Positions 56,471 through 64,000 of a stretch of DNA of 64,000 nt are shown here, piece by piece. The translations under genes were made by a program, and so were the position numbers. The notes below the pieces were generated by a model, which was given only the letters and a program-made list of their open reading frames with translations, was not told where the DNA came from and did no database searches. Each line of letters opens with the position of its first letter. Within the stretch, counting starts at the first letter, position 1. Source of the DNA: Noviherbaspirillum aridicola (GTDB taxonomy: Bacteria; Pseudomonadota; Gammaproteobacteria; Burkholderiales; Burkholderiaceae_D); contig NZ_BPMK01000003.1 in NCBI RefSeq assembly GCF_019656455.1, positions 186,001 to 250,000 on the forward strand, written 5' to 3'.

Positions 56471-57592
56471 ATGTCTGCAAACCGGAGAAGACGCTGGACG
56501 GTAAAGATAGGAAGCGCGCTGTTGACCGCAGGGGGAATGGGGCTGGACAGACATGCGTTGCAGGGCTGGGTGGACCAGATATGCGGACTCCGCCGTGCCG
56601 GGCTCGACGTCGTTCTCGTCTCCTCCGGGGCGATCGCGGAAGGCGTCGTCCGCCTGGGATGGCGGCAGCGTCCCTCACAACTGCCCCGCCTGCAGGCGGC
56701 AGCGGCGGTAGGGCAGATGGGACTGATGCAGGCGTATGAAGACGCCTTTCGCCTGCACGGCGTCCATGCCGCGCAGTTGCTGCTCACCCACGACGACTTC
56801 GCCGACCGCGCGCGCTACGTCAATGTTGCCGCCACGATCCGGACGCTGCTCCGCATGGGCGTGATCCCGGTCATCAATGAAAACGATACGGTCAGCACCG
56901 AAGAAGTCTGCTTCGGCGACAACGACATGCTCGCGGCCCTGGTCGGCAACATGATCGGCGCCGGCCACCTTCTCATCCTGACCGACCAGGAAGGCCTCTA
57001 CACCCGCGATCCTCGCAAGTCGGCCGATGCCCGCCTGATCGCACACGCACCGGCCGACGCCGCCTGGCTGCGCGAGGCGGCGGGCGGCAGCGGCGCATGG
57101 GGGCGCGGAGGCATGGCGAGCAAGGTGCGCGCCGCAGGCTTGTTCGCGCTGTCCGGCGGCGCCACCACCATCGCCGCCGGCCATACCCGCAACCTGATGG
57201 CCCGCATCAGCCAGGGCGAACCGATAGGAACACGCCTGGAACCGGGACGCTGCCGTCTGCAGCGACGCGGGCTGTGGCTCGCGGGCTGCCTCCGTGCGAA
57301 AGGCGCGCTGATCGTGGCGCGGCAGCAAGCGAATCCGGAAGAGATGGTCGCCGACCTGACGGTCGGGCTGTCCGCCGCCGTCAGAGGCGACTTCGCGGCC
57401 GGAGAAACGATAGAAATCGAGGACACGAATGGAGGGAAGCTTGGAAAAGGCATAAGCAACTACAGCGCACGTGACATCAAGAGAATGATTGCCGACGCCG
57501 CAAGCCCGCATGCCTCTTCGCCCGCGGTCGCGAAGCCGGTGATCAGCTACAGGAACATCGTTCCCCACTCAATTTTGGAAGGACTTGCATGA
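56471..57592 (+). CDS. proB: Glutamate 5-kinase paralogue
   Basis: A 373-residue amino-acid kinase with a C-terminal PUA domain, the ProB layout. It phosphorylates the gamma-carboxyl of glutamate, the first step to proline. Visible are the P-loop-like VKIGSALL (residues 11-18), SSGAIAEG (51-58), INENDTV (135-141), GDND (149-152), TDQEGLYTRDP (171-181) and GRGGMASK (211-218), followed by PUA at about 255-340. All catalytic motifs are kept. The usual ProB gene of this group lies next to obg, so this is probably a second copy. proA and proC are not here. It overlaps the hydroxylase gene by ATGA. The last 30 residues are not typical of ProB. Starts at TTG 56435 or GTG 56438 cannot be excluded. 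Confidence 0.85.
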   Translation: MSANRRRRWTVKIGSALLTAGGMGLDRHALQGWVDQICGLRRAGLDVVLVSSGAIAEGVVRLGWRQRPSQLPRLQAAAAVGQMGLMQAYEDAFRLHGVHAAQLLLTHDDFADRARYVNVAATIRTLLRMGVIPVINENDTVSTEEVCFGDNDMLAALVGNMIGAGHLLILTDQEGLYTRDPRKSADARLIAHAPADAAWLREAAGGSGAWGRGGMASKVRAAGLFALSGGATTIAAGHTRNLMARISQGEPIGTRLEPGRCRLQRRGLWLAGCLRAKGALIVARQQANPEEMVADLTVGLSAAVRGDFAAGETIEIEDTNGGKLGKGISNYSARDIKRMIADAASPHASSPAVAKPVISYRNIVPHSILEGLA

Positions 57593-58491
57593 CAACGAGA
57601 ACCGTTCTGGCCGGTCGCATCAACTTCGACAACGCAGCGCTGAAAAAAGACCTGGCCGTGCTTGCCGGCGTGCCGATCATCAAGGAGCAGTACGACGAAT
57701 TCAGCTCCGGGACCTGGATCAACCACTCGATCTACAACCGCACCGGCGAATGGTCCGACACCCAGTACACCGACTACGATCATCCCGCCCGCAGGACGCA
57801 GATCGGACAGGCGACGCCCTATCTCTGCAAGATCATCGAAGAAACCTTCGACGTCGAACACATGCGCATGGCGCGCGTGCGCAACCTCATCAAGGGGCAG
57901 GTCATACCCCACGTCGACTTTCTCGAGCTGTCGGAAAAGAAGGACGGCTACATCCGCATCCTGATCCCGCTCGAGACCTGCCTCGACTCCTATCACACCG
58001 AGGAACACTTCGGTGTGTTCAGGATGCGCAAGGGCGACATCTGGATCCTCGAATCGACATTGCCGCACGGCGCCCACAATCTCGGCCATGACAACCGGCG
58101 GATTCTGAGCCTGGACTTCCAGTACACCGACGAAGATGTGCCGCACTACTCGCGCATCTTCAGGGACAAGGCCGCACACGACGAGTCGCACCGTCCCGCG
58201 ATGGTGGCGCGGGCGAAACTGGAGGAAGAAGACCTGGAAGACTTCCTCGCCATGCTCGCGACCGACTTCACGGATCCGTTTCAGGCGGAAGCCATCCTCG
58301 TCCGTCTGTCCGAACTGCAGTTGCGCTTCGATTCACCAGTGAGCGATATCTACCGGAACATCGTGCGGGTGGCGAAAATGACCGGCCGGGCGGACCTGAT
58401 CGAGCACTGCGAAAACATGAGCCGCTTCTATATCGGCTCGCGCAAGCTCAATGAGCGCTTCATGCTGAGAAAAGACCTTCTCGCTGCCTGA
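57589..58491 (+). CDS. Proline hydroxylase-like Fe(II)/2-oxoglutarate dioxygenase
   Basis: A 300-residue non-heme iron dioxygenase resembling rhizobial L-proline cis-4-hydroxylase. The iron ligands are His108 and Asp110 (IPHVDFLEL) and His160 (STLPHGAHN); Arg171 (RRILSLDF) is the likely 2-oxoglutarate anchor. The shared segments IGQATPYL and YHTEEHFGVFRMRKGDIWIL also recall that family, as does a helical C-terminal domain (about residues 205-290). It would hydroxylate free L-proline or a close analogue. Coupling to a glutamate kinase (ATGA overlap) fits a demand for proline as substrate. Regio- and stereochemistry of hydroxylation cannot be read. It could also act on another amino acid. Confidence 0.82.
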   Translation: MTTRTVLAGRINFDNAALKKDLAVLAGVPIIKEQYDEFSSGTWINHSIYNRTGEWSDTQYTDYDHPARRTQIGQATPYLCKIIEETFDVEHMRMARVRNLIKGQVIPHVDFLELSEKKDGYIRILIPLETCLDSYHTEEHFGVFRMRKGDIWILESTLPHGAHNLGHDNRRILSLDFQYTDEDVPHYSRIFRDKAAHDESHRPAMVARAKLEEEDLEDFLAMLATDFTDPFQAEAILVRLSELQLRFDSPVSDIYRNIVRVAKMTGRADLIEHCENMSRFYIGSRKLNERFMLRKDLLAA

Positions 58492-58501
58492 TCACGGCCA
58501 C

Positions 58502-58530
58502 GGATGCGGGAGCGCCGCCTTCCCGCATCC
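58502..58530. terminator. Hairpin between convergent hydroxylase and glpR genes
   Basis: A perfect 10-bp stem GGATGCGGGA/TCCCGCATCC with a nine-base loop lies between the two stop codons. There is no strong T-run; it probably acts as a bidirectional stop. Confidence 0.6.
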
Positions 58531-58541
58531 ACAAACCGCGC

Positions 58542-59303
58542 TTACGGCGCCACCACCAGTTTCACCTGAGCCTCCTTCAGCACCCGCGCCAGATTCTCCG
58601 GCGGCTTCGCGTCGGTAAACAGCATGTCCACCTGCGACAGGTGCGCCATCCGCACCAGCGCCTGCCGGCCGAACTTGTCGCGGTCCGCCACCAGCCATAC
58701 CTGGCGCGACTGCTCGATGATGGTCTGCGCCACCTTCACCTCGCGCGCGTCGAAGTCGCGCAGCGTGCCGTCTTCCTCGATGCTGGAAATGCCGATGATG
58801 CCGATGTCGACCTTGAACTGGCGGATGAAGTCGATGGTGGCCTCGCCGACGATGCCGCGGTCGCGCCCGCGCACCACGCCGCCGGCGATGATGACTTCGC
58901 AGTGCGGGTTGTCGGCCAGGATGGCGGCGACGTTGAGATTGTTGGTCACCACGTGCAGGCCCTGGTGCCGCACCAGCGCGCGCGCCACTTCCTCGGTGGT
59001 GGTGCCGATGTTGATCAGCAGCGAGCAGCCCGGCGGCACCTGCTGCGCCACTGCCTGCGCGATGCGGCGCTTGGCTTCGATATTCATCACCTGGCGCTGG
59101 CTGTAGTCGATGTTCTCGACCGAAGAGGGCAGTCCGACGCCGCCGTGATAGCGCGCCAGCAGCCGTTCTTCCTCCATTTGCTTGACGTCGCGCCGCACCG
59201 TCTGCGGCGTCACGCCCAGTTCCTGCGCCAGGTCTTCGACCGACATGGTGACCCGCTGCCGGACGACTTCCAGCAGCTGCCTTTGACGTGGATTAAGCGC
59301 CAT
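58542..59303 (-). CDS. glpR: DeoR family glycerol regulon repressor GlpR
   Basis: A 253-residue DeoR-type repressor with an N-terminal helix-turn-helix (VEDLAQELGVTPQTVRRDVKQM, about residues 22-43) and a sugar-phosphate-binding domain (GCSLLINIGTTTEEVARAL, then GIVGEATIDFIRQF). In E. coli GlpR senses glycerol 3-phosphate. It is divergent from glpD and the glycerol ABC transporter genes, and the shared gap holds two inverted copies of a 19-base element. It therefore probably represses both directions until glycerol 3-phosphate accumulates. Confidence 0.92.
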   Translation of the reverse strand: MALNPRQRQLLEVVRQRVTMSVEDLAQELGVTPQTVRRDVKQMEEERLLARYHGGVGLPSSVENIDYSQRQVMNIEAKRRIAQAVAQQVPPGCSLLINIGTTTEEVARALVRHQGLHVVTNNLNVAAILADNPHCEVIIAGGVVRGRDRGIVGEATIDFIRQFKVDIGIIGISSIEEDGTLRDFDAREVKVAQTIIEQSRQVWLVADRDKFGRQALVRMAHLSQVDMLFTDAKPPENLARVLKEAQVKLVVAP

Positions 59304-59347
59304 TCATCCTTCCCGTGGAAATCCTGCGAGGTTTGTAAAATTCAAGC

Positions 59348-59366
59348 ATACGAAAACAAACGAAAA
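59348..59366 (-). promoter_or_regulatory. GlpR operator copy 1
   Basis: On the minus strand this reads TTTTCGTTTG, three variable bases, TCGTAT. It is the inverted partner of the copy at 59394-59412 and lies 45 bases from the glpR start. Confidence 0.65.
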
Positions 59367-59385
59367 AGAAAAGGACAAAAAGCTG

Positions 59386-59415
59386 TTGCTTTGTTTTCGT
59401 TTGATGTCGTATCTT
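59386..59415 (+). promoter_or_regulatory. Candidate glpD promoter
   Basis: TTGCTT (59386-59391) and TATCTT (59410-59415) are separated by 18 bases. Operator copy 2 covers the spacer and the start of the -10, so bound repressor would block polymerase. Confidence 0.45.
59394..59412 (+). promoter_or_regulatory. GlpR operator copy 2
   Basis: TTTTCGTTTG, three variable bases, TCGTAT: identical to copy 1 at all 16 non-variable positions and placed in inverted orientation, with 27 bases between the two copies. It matches the TTCGTTT-rich sites known for GlpR/DeoR proteins. Confidence 0.65.
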
Positions 59416-59462
59416 TAGCACTTCGCATCTTACCGAGAATAACTTCGCCAGGCGAGAACCGG

Positions 59463-60986
59463 ATGAACAGTCCCCGCAACACGATCGAATGCGACCTGCT
59501 GATCATCGGCGGCGGCATCAATGGCGCCGGTATCGCGCGCGATGCCGCCGGGCGCGGGCTGTCGGTCGTGCTGTGCGAAAAGGACGACCTGGCGGCCCAC
59601 ACCTCCTCGGCCTCGACCAAGCTGATCCATGGCGGCCTGCGCTACCTGGAGCACTATGAATTCGGTCTGGTGCGCAAGGCGCTGATCGAGCGGGAAGTGC
59701 TGCTGCGCGCTGCGCCGCACATCATGTGGCCGCTGCGTTTCGTGATGCCGCACGACCGCGGGCAGCGTCCGGCGTGGATGATCCGCGCCGGTCTGTTCCT
59801 GTACGACAGCCTCGCCAGGCGCGAACTGCTGCCCGGTTCCCGCTCGGTCGACCTGCACCGGCATCCGGCGGGGGCGCCACTCAAGCCGGAGTTCAGCCGC
59901 GGCTTCGTGTACTCCGACGGCTGGGTGGACGACGCCCGGCTGGTGGTGCTCAACGCGGTCGATGCGGAACAGCGGGGCGCCACCGTGCTGCCGCGCACCC
60001 GCTGCGCTGCCGCCCGGCGCGAGGGCGACCACTGGCTGGCGCGGCTGGAACAGCCGTCGGGGGAGATCACGGTGCGCGCCCGCGCGCTGGTGAACGCCGC
60101 CGGGCCGTGGGCCGCGCAATTCCTGGCCAGCGCCATGCAGCGCCCGTCGGACAAGGTGCTGCGCCTGATCAAGGGCAGCCATATCGTGGTCCCGCGCATG
60201 TTCGACCATCCGTATGCCTACATCTTCCAGCATCCGGACGGCCGCATCGTGTTCACGATTCCCTATGAACAGGATTTCACCCTGGTCGGCACCACCGACC
60301 TCGACTACCGCGGCGACATCAACGCGGTCCGCATCTCCGATGAGGAAATCGCCTATCTCTGCGAGCTGTCCGGCTACTACTTCCGCAAGCCCATCGTTCC
60401 GTCCGACGTGGTCTGGAGCTATTCCGGCGTGCGCCCGCTGGTGGAGGACGAGTCGGCTTCGGCATCCGCCGTGACCCGCGACTACCGCTTCGAATTCGAT
60501 ACCGACGGCGCGCCGCTGCTGTCGGTCTTCGGCGGCAAGATCACGACATTTCGCAAACTCTCGGAAGAAGCGGTGGATATGCTGGCAGCGCGGCTGGGCA
60601 GGCCCGCCGCCGGCTGGACCGCGGACGCCTGCCTGCCGGGCGGCGACCTGTACGGCGCGGCGCCGAGCAAGCGGGGCGTGCTGGAATTCGACAGCTTCGT
60701 GAAGGCCATGCAGCGCAAGTACGAGTGGCTGCCGGCCCCGGTGGTGGCCCGCTACGCACGCGCCTACGGCACGCGCATCGGCCTGCTGCTCGCCGGCCGC
60801 ATGAGCGTGGAAGACATGGGCGAGGAGATCGCGCCCGGTCTGTATGCGGCGGAAGTGGAATACCTGCGCCGGCATGAATGGGCGCGCACCGCCGCCGACA
60901 TCCTGTGGCGGCGCAGCAAGCTCGGCCTGCACCTGCCGCGCGGCACGGAAGCAAGACTGGAGGAATGGATGCAGGCGAAAGCCTGA
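59463..60986 (+). CDS. glpD: Aerobic glycerol-3-phosphate dehydrogenase
   Basis: A 507-residue FAD enzyme at the inner membrane that oxidises glycerol 3-phosphate to dihydroxyacetone phosphate and feeds electrons to quinone. The FAD-binding motif DLLIIGGGINGAGIARDAA is at residues 11-29, and ASTKLIHGGLRYLEHYE (about 50-66) and FGGKITTFRKLSEEAVD (about 358-374) are diagnostic. The start is supported by an AGGCGAG upstream. It is the first gene of a glycerol operon; the ABC transporter genes follow after 66 bases. Confidence 0.96.
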   Translation: MNSPRNTIECDLLIIGGGINGAGIARDAAGRGLSVVLCEKDDLAAHTSSASTKLIHGGLRYLEHYEFGLVRKALIEREVLLRAAPHIMWPLRFVMPHDRGQRPAWMIRAGLFLYDSLARRELLPGSRSVDLHRHPAGAPLKPEFSRGFVYSDGWVDDARLVVLNAVDAEQRGATVLPRTRCAAARREGDHWLARLEQPSGEITVRARALVNAAGPWAAQFLASAMQRPSDKVLRLIKGSHIVVPRMFDHPYAYIFQHPDGRIVFTIPYEQDFTLVGTTDLDYRGDINAVRISDEEIAYLCELSGYYFRKPIVPSDVVWSYSGVRPLVEDESASASAVTRDYRFEFDTDGAPLLSVFGGKITTFRKLSEEAVDMLAARLGRPAAGWTADACLPGGDLYGAAPSKRGVLEFDSFVKAMQRKYEWLPAPVVARYARAYGTRIGLLLAGRMSVEDMGEEIAPGLYAAEVEYLRRHEWARTAADILWRRSKLGLHLPRGTEARLEEWMQAKA

Positions 60987-61052
60987 GATGCGACCGCCGC
61001 CCGACAACAAGAACACGGGAAGGGCGGGAAAAGGGACAAAAAAGGAGGAGAC

Positions 61053-62150
61053 GTGCATCTTGCATTGGAAAACGTCGGCAGCAGGGTGGGTGCGCAGCAG
61101 CACATCCATCCGACGTCGCTGACGCTGGCAGCGGGCACCATCAATGTGCTGCTCGGCGCCACGCTCGCGGGCAAGACCTCGCTGATGCGGCTGATGGCCG
61201 GACTCGACCGTCCGAACGAAGGCCGCGTGCTCGCCGACGGCCGGGACGTGACCGGGGTGCCGGTGCGCGAGCGCGACCTCGCCATGGTCTACCAGCAGTT
61301 CATCAACTACCCGTCGTTCACCGTCTTCGACAATATCGCCTCGCCGCTGCGGATCAAGCGCGTGCCGGAAGCGCAGATCCGCCAGCGCGTGCACGAGATG
61401 GCCGAGCGCCTGCACATCACTCCCTATCTGCAGCGCATGCCGTCCGAGCTGTCGGGCGGCCAGCAGCAACGCACCGCCCTGGCCCGCGCGCTGGTCAAGC
61501 AGGCCGGCCTGCTGCTGCTCGACGAGCCGCTGGTCAACCTCGATTACAAGCTGCGCGAGGAACTGCGGCGCGAACTCACCGCGCTTTTCTCCGAAGGCAA
61601 GACCACCGTCGTCTACGCCACCACCGAACCTCTGGAAGCGTTGCAGCTCGGCGGCCACGTGGCGCTGCTGCATGAGGGCCGGCTGCTGCAGTCCGGGCCG
61701 ACCGTCGATGTCTTCGATGCGCCATGCTCGCTCGACGCCGCCCGCACCTTCAGCGATCCGCCGATCAATCTCTTGCCGGCCCGTCTCGACGAGCAGGGCA
61801 ACGCGCGTCTGGACGACGGCCTCGCGATCGCGCTGCTGCCGGAACAGCGCAGGCTGGCCGGGACGCAAAAGGAGCTGGTGCTCGGACTGCGCGCCCACAG
61901 CCTGCGCCTGGCGCCCGCGCATCAGGATGGCGAGGTGGCGATAGACGCCGAGGTGGAACTGTCCGAGATCAGCGGCTCCGAGACCTATCTGCATGCGCAT
62001 CGCGGCAGTCTCGCCCTGGTCGCGCAGCTGCCCGGCGTGCAGGACCTGCCGATCGGTTCGCGCTGCACGCTGTACTGCCGCGGCGCCGACATCTTCCTGT
62101 ATGCCCGCGACGGCGCCTTGCTGTCGGCGCCGCAACGCAAGGGGAACTGA
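61053..62150 (+). CDS. glpS: Glycerol ABC transporter ATP-binding protein (GlpS-like)
   Basis: A 365-residue MalK/UgpC-type ATPase with a C-terminal TOBE/MOP-like regulatory domain (from about 240). Walker A is GATLAGKTS (residues 33-41), the signature LSGGQQQR is intact, and Walker B LLLLDEP keeps the catalytic Glu. The H-loop, normally THD, reads TTE (VVYATTEPLEAL), so the switch histidine is missing. Gene order glpR-glpD-ATPase-ATPase-permease matches the rhizobial glycerol transporter glpSTPQUV. It starts at GTG behind a strong AAAGGAGGAG. Confidence 0.88.
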   Translation: MHLALENVGSRVGAQQHIHPTSLTLAAGTINVLLGATLAGKTSLMRLMAGLDRPNEGRVLADGRDVTGVPVRERDLAMVYQQFINYPSFTVFDNIASPLRIKRVPEAQIRQRVHEMAERLHITPYLQRMPSELSGGQQQRTALARALVKQAGLLLLDEPLVNLDYKLREELRRELTALFSEGKTTVVYATTEPLEALQLGGHVALLHEGRLLQSGPTVDVFDAPCSLDAARTFSDPPINLLPARLDEQGNARLDDGLAIALLPEQRRLAGTQKELVLGLRAHSLRLAPAHQDGEVAIDAEVELSEISGSETYLHAHRGSLALVAQLPGVQDLPIGSRCTLYCRGADIFLYARDGALLSAPQRKGN

Positions 62151-62152
62151 AC

Positions 62153-63238
62153 ATGGCCCGCATCGAACTCCAGTCCCTGGCCCATGCCTACAAGCCCGAT
62201 CCGCAGTCGCCGGCCGACTATGCGCTGCGGCCGATGAACATGGAATGGAAGGACGGCGGCGCCTACGCGCTGCTCGGTCCCTCGGGCTGCGGCAAGACCA
62301 CGCTGCTCAACATCATTTCCGGCCTGGTGACGCCGTCGCACGGGCGCGTGCTCTTCAACGGCAAGGACGTCACCAACCTGCCGCCGGAGGCGCGCAACAT
62401 CGCCCAGGTATTCCAGTTCCCGGTCATCTACGACACCATGACCGTGTTCGACAACCTCGCCTTCCCGCTGCGCAACCGCGGCTGGAAGGGCGCGGAGATC
62501 AACAAGCGCGTGCACCAGGTGGCGGCCATGCTCGACCTGTCGTCCGACCTCAGGCACAGGGCGAGCGGATTGTCGGCAGACGCCAAGCAAAAGATTTCCC
62601 TCGGCCGCGGACTGGTGCGCCCGGACGTGGCCGCCGTGCTGTTCGACGAACCGCTGACGGTGATCGACCCGCATCTCAAGTGGCTCCTGCGGCGCAAGCT
62701 CAAGGAGATCCACCACGAGCTCAAACTGTCCCTGATCTACGTGACCCACGACCAGGTGGAGGCGCTGACCTTCGCCGACCAGGTGGTGGTCATGACCCAG
62801 GGCGAGGTGGTGCAGGCCGGCAGCGCGCAACAGCTGTTCGAAGAACCGGCGCATACCTTCGTCGGCTATTTCATCGGCAGTCCCGGCATGAACCTGCTGC
62901 CGTGCCGGATCGAGAACGGCGGCGCCAGGCTCGATGCCGGCCTGCTGCCCCTCAGCCCGGCGGCGCAGTCGGCGCTGCAGGGTGCGCAGGGCGAGATCAA
63001 GCTCGGCATCCGGCCGGAGTTCGTCGAGTGCGGCAGCGTGCAGCAGCCCGGCGCATTGCCGGCAGTGGTGCAGTCGGTGCGCAATCTCGGCACCCACTGC
63101 CTGGCCGACTTCCGGCTCGGCGCGCATGCGGTGTCGGCAAAGCTGCGGCAATGCGAGGCGCGCGCCGGCGAGCAGGTCTGGCTCAGCCTGCCGCCGCAGC
63201 GCACGCTCTACTACGTCAACGACAAGCGGGTGGCATGA
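62153..63238 (+). CDS. glpT: Glycerol ABC transporter ATP-binding protein (GlpT-like)
   Basis: A 361-residue partner ATPase. Walker A GPSGCGKTT, Walker B AVLFDEP and the H-loop VTHDQVEAL are canonical, but the signature LSGGQ is replaced by LSADAKQ. The C-terminal regulatory domain is present (about 240-355). With GlpS it should form a heterodimer under the two permeases. The symbol follows the rhizobial glycerol operon and does not mean the E. coli glycerol-3-phosphate antiporter of the same name. The ATG lies two bases after the glpS stop. Confidence 0.88.
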   Translation: MARIELQSLAHAYKPDPQSPADYALRPMNMEWKDGGAYALLGPSGCGKTTLLNIISGLVTPSHGRVLFNGKDVTNLPPEARNIAQVFQFPVIYDTMTVFDNLAFPLRNRGWKGAEINKRVHQVAAMLDLSSDLRHRASGLSADAKQKISLGRGLVRPDVAAVLFDEPLTVIDPHLKWLLRRKLKEIHHELKLSLIYVTHDQVEALTFADQVVVMTQGEVVQAGSAQQLFEEPAHTFVGYFIGSPGMNLLPCRIENGGARLDAGLLPLSPAAQSALQGAQGEIKLGIRPEFVECGSVQQPGALPAVVQSVRNLGTHCLADFRLGAHAVSAKLRQCEARAGEQVWLSLPPQRTLYYVNDKRVA

Positions 63239-63239
63239 C

Positions 63240-64000
63240 ATGAAAACCGTCAACAACAAGGCCTGGTTCCTGATCCTGCCGGTGATCCTGTGCGTGGCCT
63301 TCTCGGCGATCGTGCCGCTGATGACCATCGTGAACTATTCGGTGCAGGACATCCTCGGCCCCAACCAGCGGGTATTCGTCGGCACGGAATGGTTCCAGAT
63401 GGTGATGCGCGACGAAGAACTGCACGGCGCGCTGTACCGGCAGCTGCTGTTTTCGCTGTCGGTGCTGGCGATCGAAATCCCGCTCGGCATCCTGATCGCG
63501 CTGTGCATGCCGGCGCAGGGCTGGCGCGCCTCGCTGTCGCTGGTGCTGATCGCGCTGCCGCTGCTGATCCCCTGGAACGTGGTCGGCACCATCTGGCAGA
63601 TCTTCGGGCGCGGCGACATCGGCCTGCTCGGTCATGCGATCAACAGCATGGGCATCGACTACAACTACACCGGCGACACCATCGACGCCTGGCTCACCGT
63701 GCTGGCGATGGATGTGTGGCACTGGACGCCCCTGGTGGTGCTGCTCTGCTATGCCGGCCTGCGCGCGATTCCCGACGCCTACTATCAGGCGGCGAAGATC
63801 GACGGCGCCTCGCGCTGGGCGGTGTTCCGCTTCATCCAGCTGCCCAAGCTACGCAACGTGCTGATGATCGCGGTGCTGCTGCGCTTCATGGACAGTTTCA
63901 TGATCTATACCGAGCCTTTCGTGCTGACCGGCGGCGGTCCCGGCAACGCCACCACCTTCCTGTCGCAGTACCTGACACAGAAGGCGGTCGGCCAGTTCGA
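63240..64000 (+). CDS. glpP: Glycerol ABC transporter permease (GlpP-like), 3' end missing
   Basis: A MalF/UgpA-type permease cut by the window end after 253 residues. Helices are visible at about residues 8-31, 70-92, 99-125 and 151-172. The cytoplasmic coupling motif (EAA loop) reads AAKIDGASRWAVFRFIQLP at about 184-202. The tail before the edge, FVLTGGGPGNATTFLSQY, matches the last periplasmic segment of this family, so about 35-45 residues are probably missing. The ATG at 63240 lies one base after the glpT-like stop. Confidence 0.9.
   Translation, partial: MKTVNNKAWFLILPVILCVAFSAIVPLMTIVNYSVQDILGPNQRVFVGTEWFQMVMRDEELHGALYRQLLFSLSVLAIEIPLGILIALCMPAQGWRASLSLVLIALPLLIPWNVVGTIWQIFGRGDIGLLGHAINSMGIDYNYTGDTIDAWLTVLAMDVWHWTPLVVLLCYAGLRAIPDAYYQAAKIDGASRWAVFRFIQLPKLRNVLMIAVLLRFMDSFMIYTEPFVLTGGGPGNATTFLSQYLTQKAVGQF

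Noticed and set aside
59430-62135. A 901-residue minus-strand open frame opposite glpD and glpS
   Set aside because: Same GC-driven antisense effect; glpD and the ATPase have intact motifs on the plus strand.

Overview
This is a 64 kb stretch of high-GC chromosome, almost fully coding. The complete division and cell-wall cluster (mraZ to ftsZ), the ubiJ-ubiB end of the ubiquinone genes, the aspS-nudB-clsB neighbourhood, an rnpB of the bacterial A type and the fused 3-hydroxyacyl-CoA dehydrogenase/enoyl-CoA hydratase all point to a betaproteobacterium of the Burkholderiales, most like the Oxalobacteraceae (Herbaspirillum/Noviherbaspirillum relatives). That placement is inferred from gene content and order; no 16S gene is present. 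No tRNA, insertion sequence, prophage or CRISPR array was seen.

Layout. 1-9830: ubiquinone accessory genes (ubiJ partial, ubiB), a TPMT-like methyltransferase, a sodium:solute symporter, then an FmdB-type zinc ribbon, a DUF502 membrane protein, aspS, nudB, an EEP-family phosphatase and clsB. 9891-19199: accessory and stress genes: a LysR regulator divergent from a drug/metabolite exporter, a sirtuin, a flavin-binding stress protein with two ferritin-like proteins, a chemoreceptor, an ECF sigma/anti-sigma pair and hslR. 19249-26408: a TetR regulator with a fatty-acid beta-oxidation operon (acyl-CoA dehydrogenase, fused dehydrogenase/hydratase, thiolase) and a separate enoyl-CoA hydratase. 26419-34513: a GNAT/desaturase pair, a large orphan protein, a small membrane protein, YjbQ, a plasmid-type HTH/coiled-coil protein and a stand-alone thiamine-diphosphate enzyme. 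34594-34944: RNase P RNA. 35311-36294: an SLAC1-type anion channel.

36543-53859 is the dcw cluster: mraZ, rsmH, ftsL, ftsI, murE, murF, mraY, murD, ftsW, murG, murC, ddl, ftsQ, ftsA, ftsZ. Nearly all junctions from rsmH to murC overlap by 1-4 bases, so these genes are probably translationally coupled. The promoter in front of mraZ carries four repeats at exact 10-base spacing, which fits MraZ autoregulation. A long imperfect hairpin lies just before the ftsZ ribosome binding site.

54588-58491 is the most unusual block. A glutamate 5-kinase paralogue overlaps a gene for an Fe(II)/2-oxoglutarate proline hydroxylase. Both lie downstream of a promoter that contains a 22-base near-perfect palindrome. 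Divergent from them is a BenE-type transporter, followed by an Lrp/AsnC regulator. I read this as a dedicated unit that makes and moves a hydroxylated proline (or a close relative) under Lrp-type control. It sits where lpxC usually follows the ftsZ-peroxiredoxin pair in this group.

58542-64000 is a glycerol-use region: glpR, glpD and the start of a glycerol ABC importer (two ATPases and a partial permease). The two ATPases have complementary defects in their catalytic motifs, so only one of the two composite ATP sites should be canonical.
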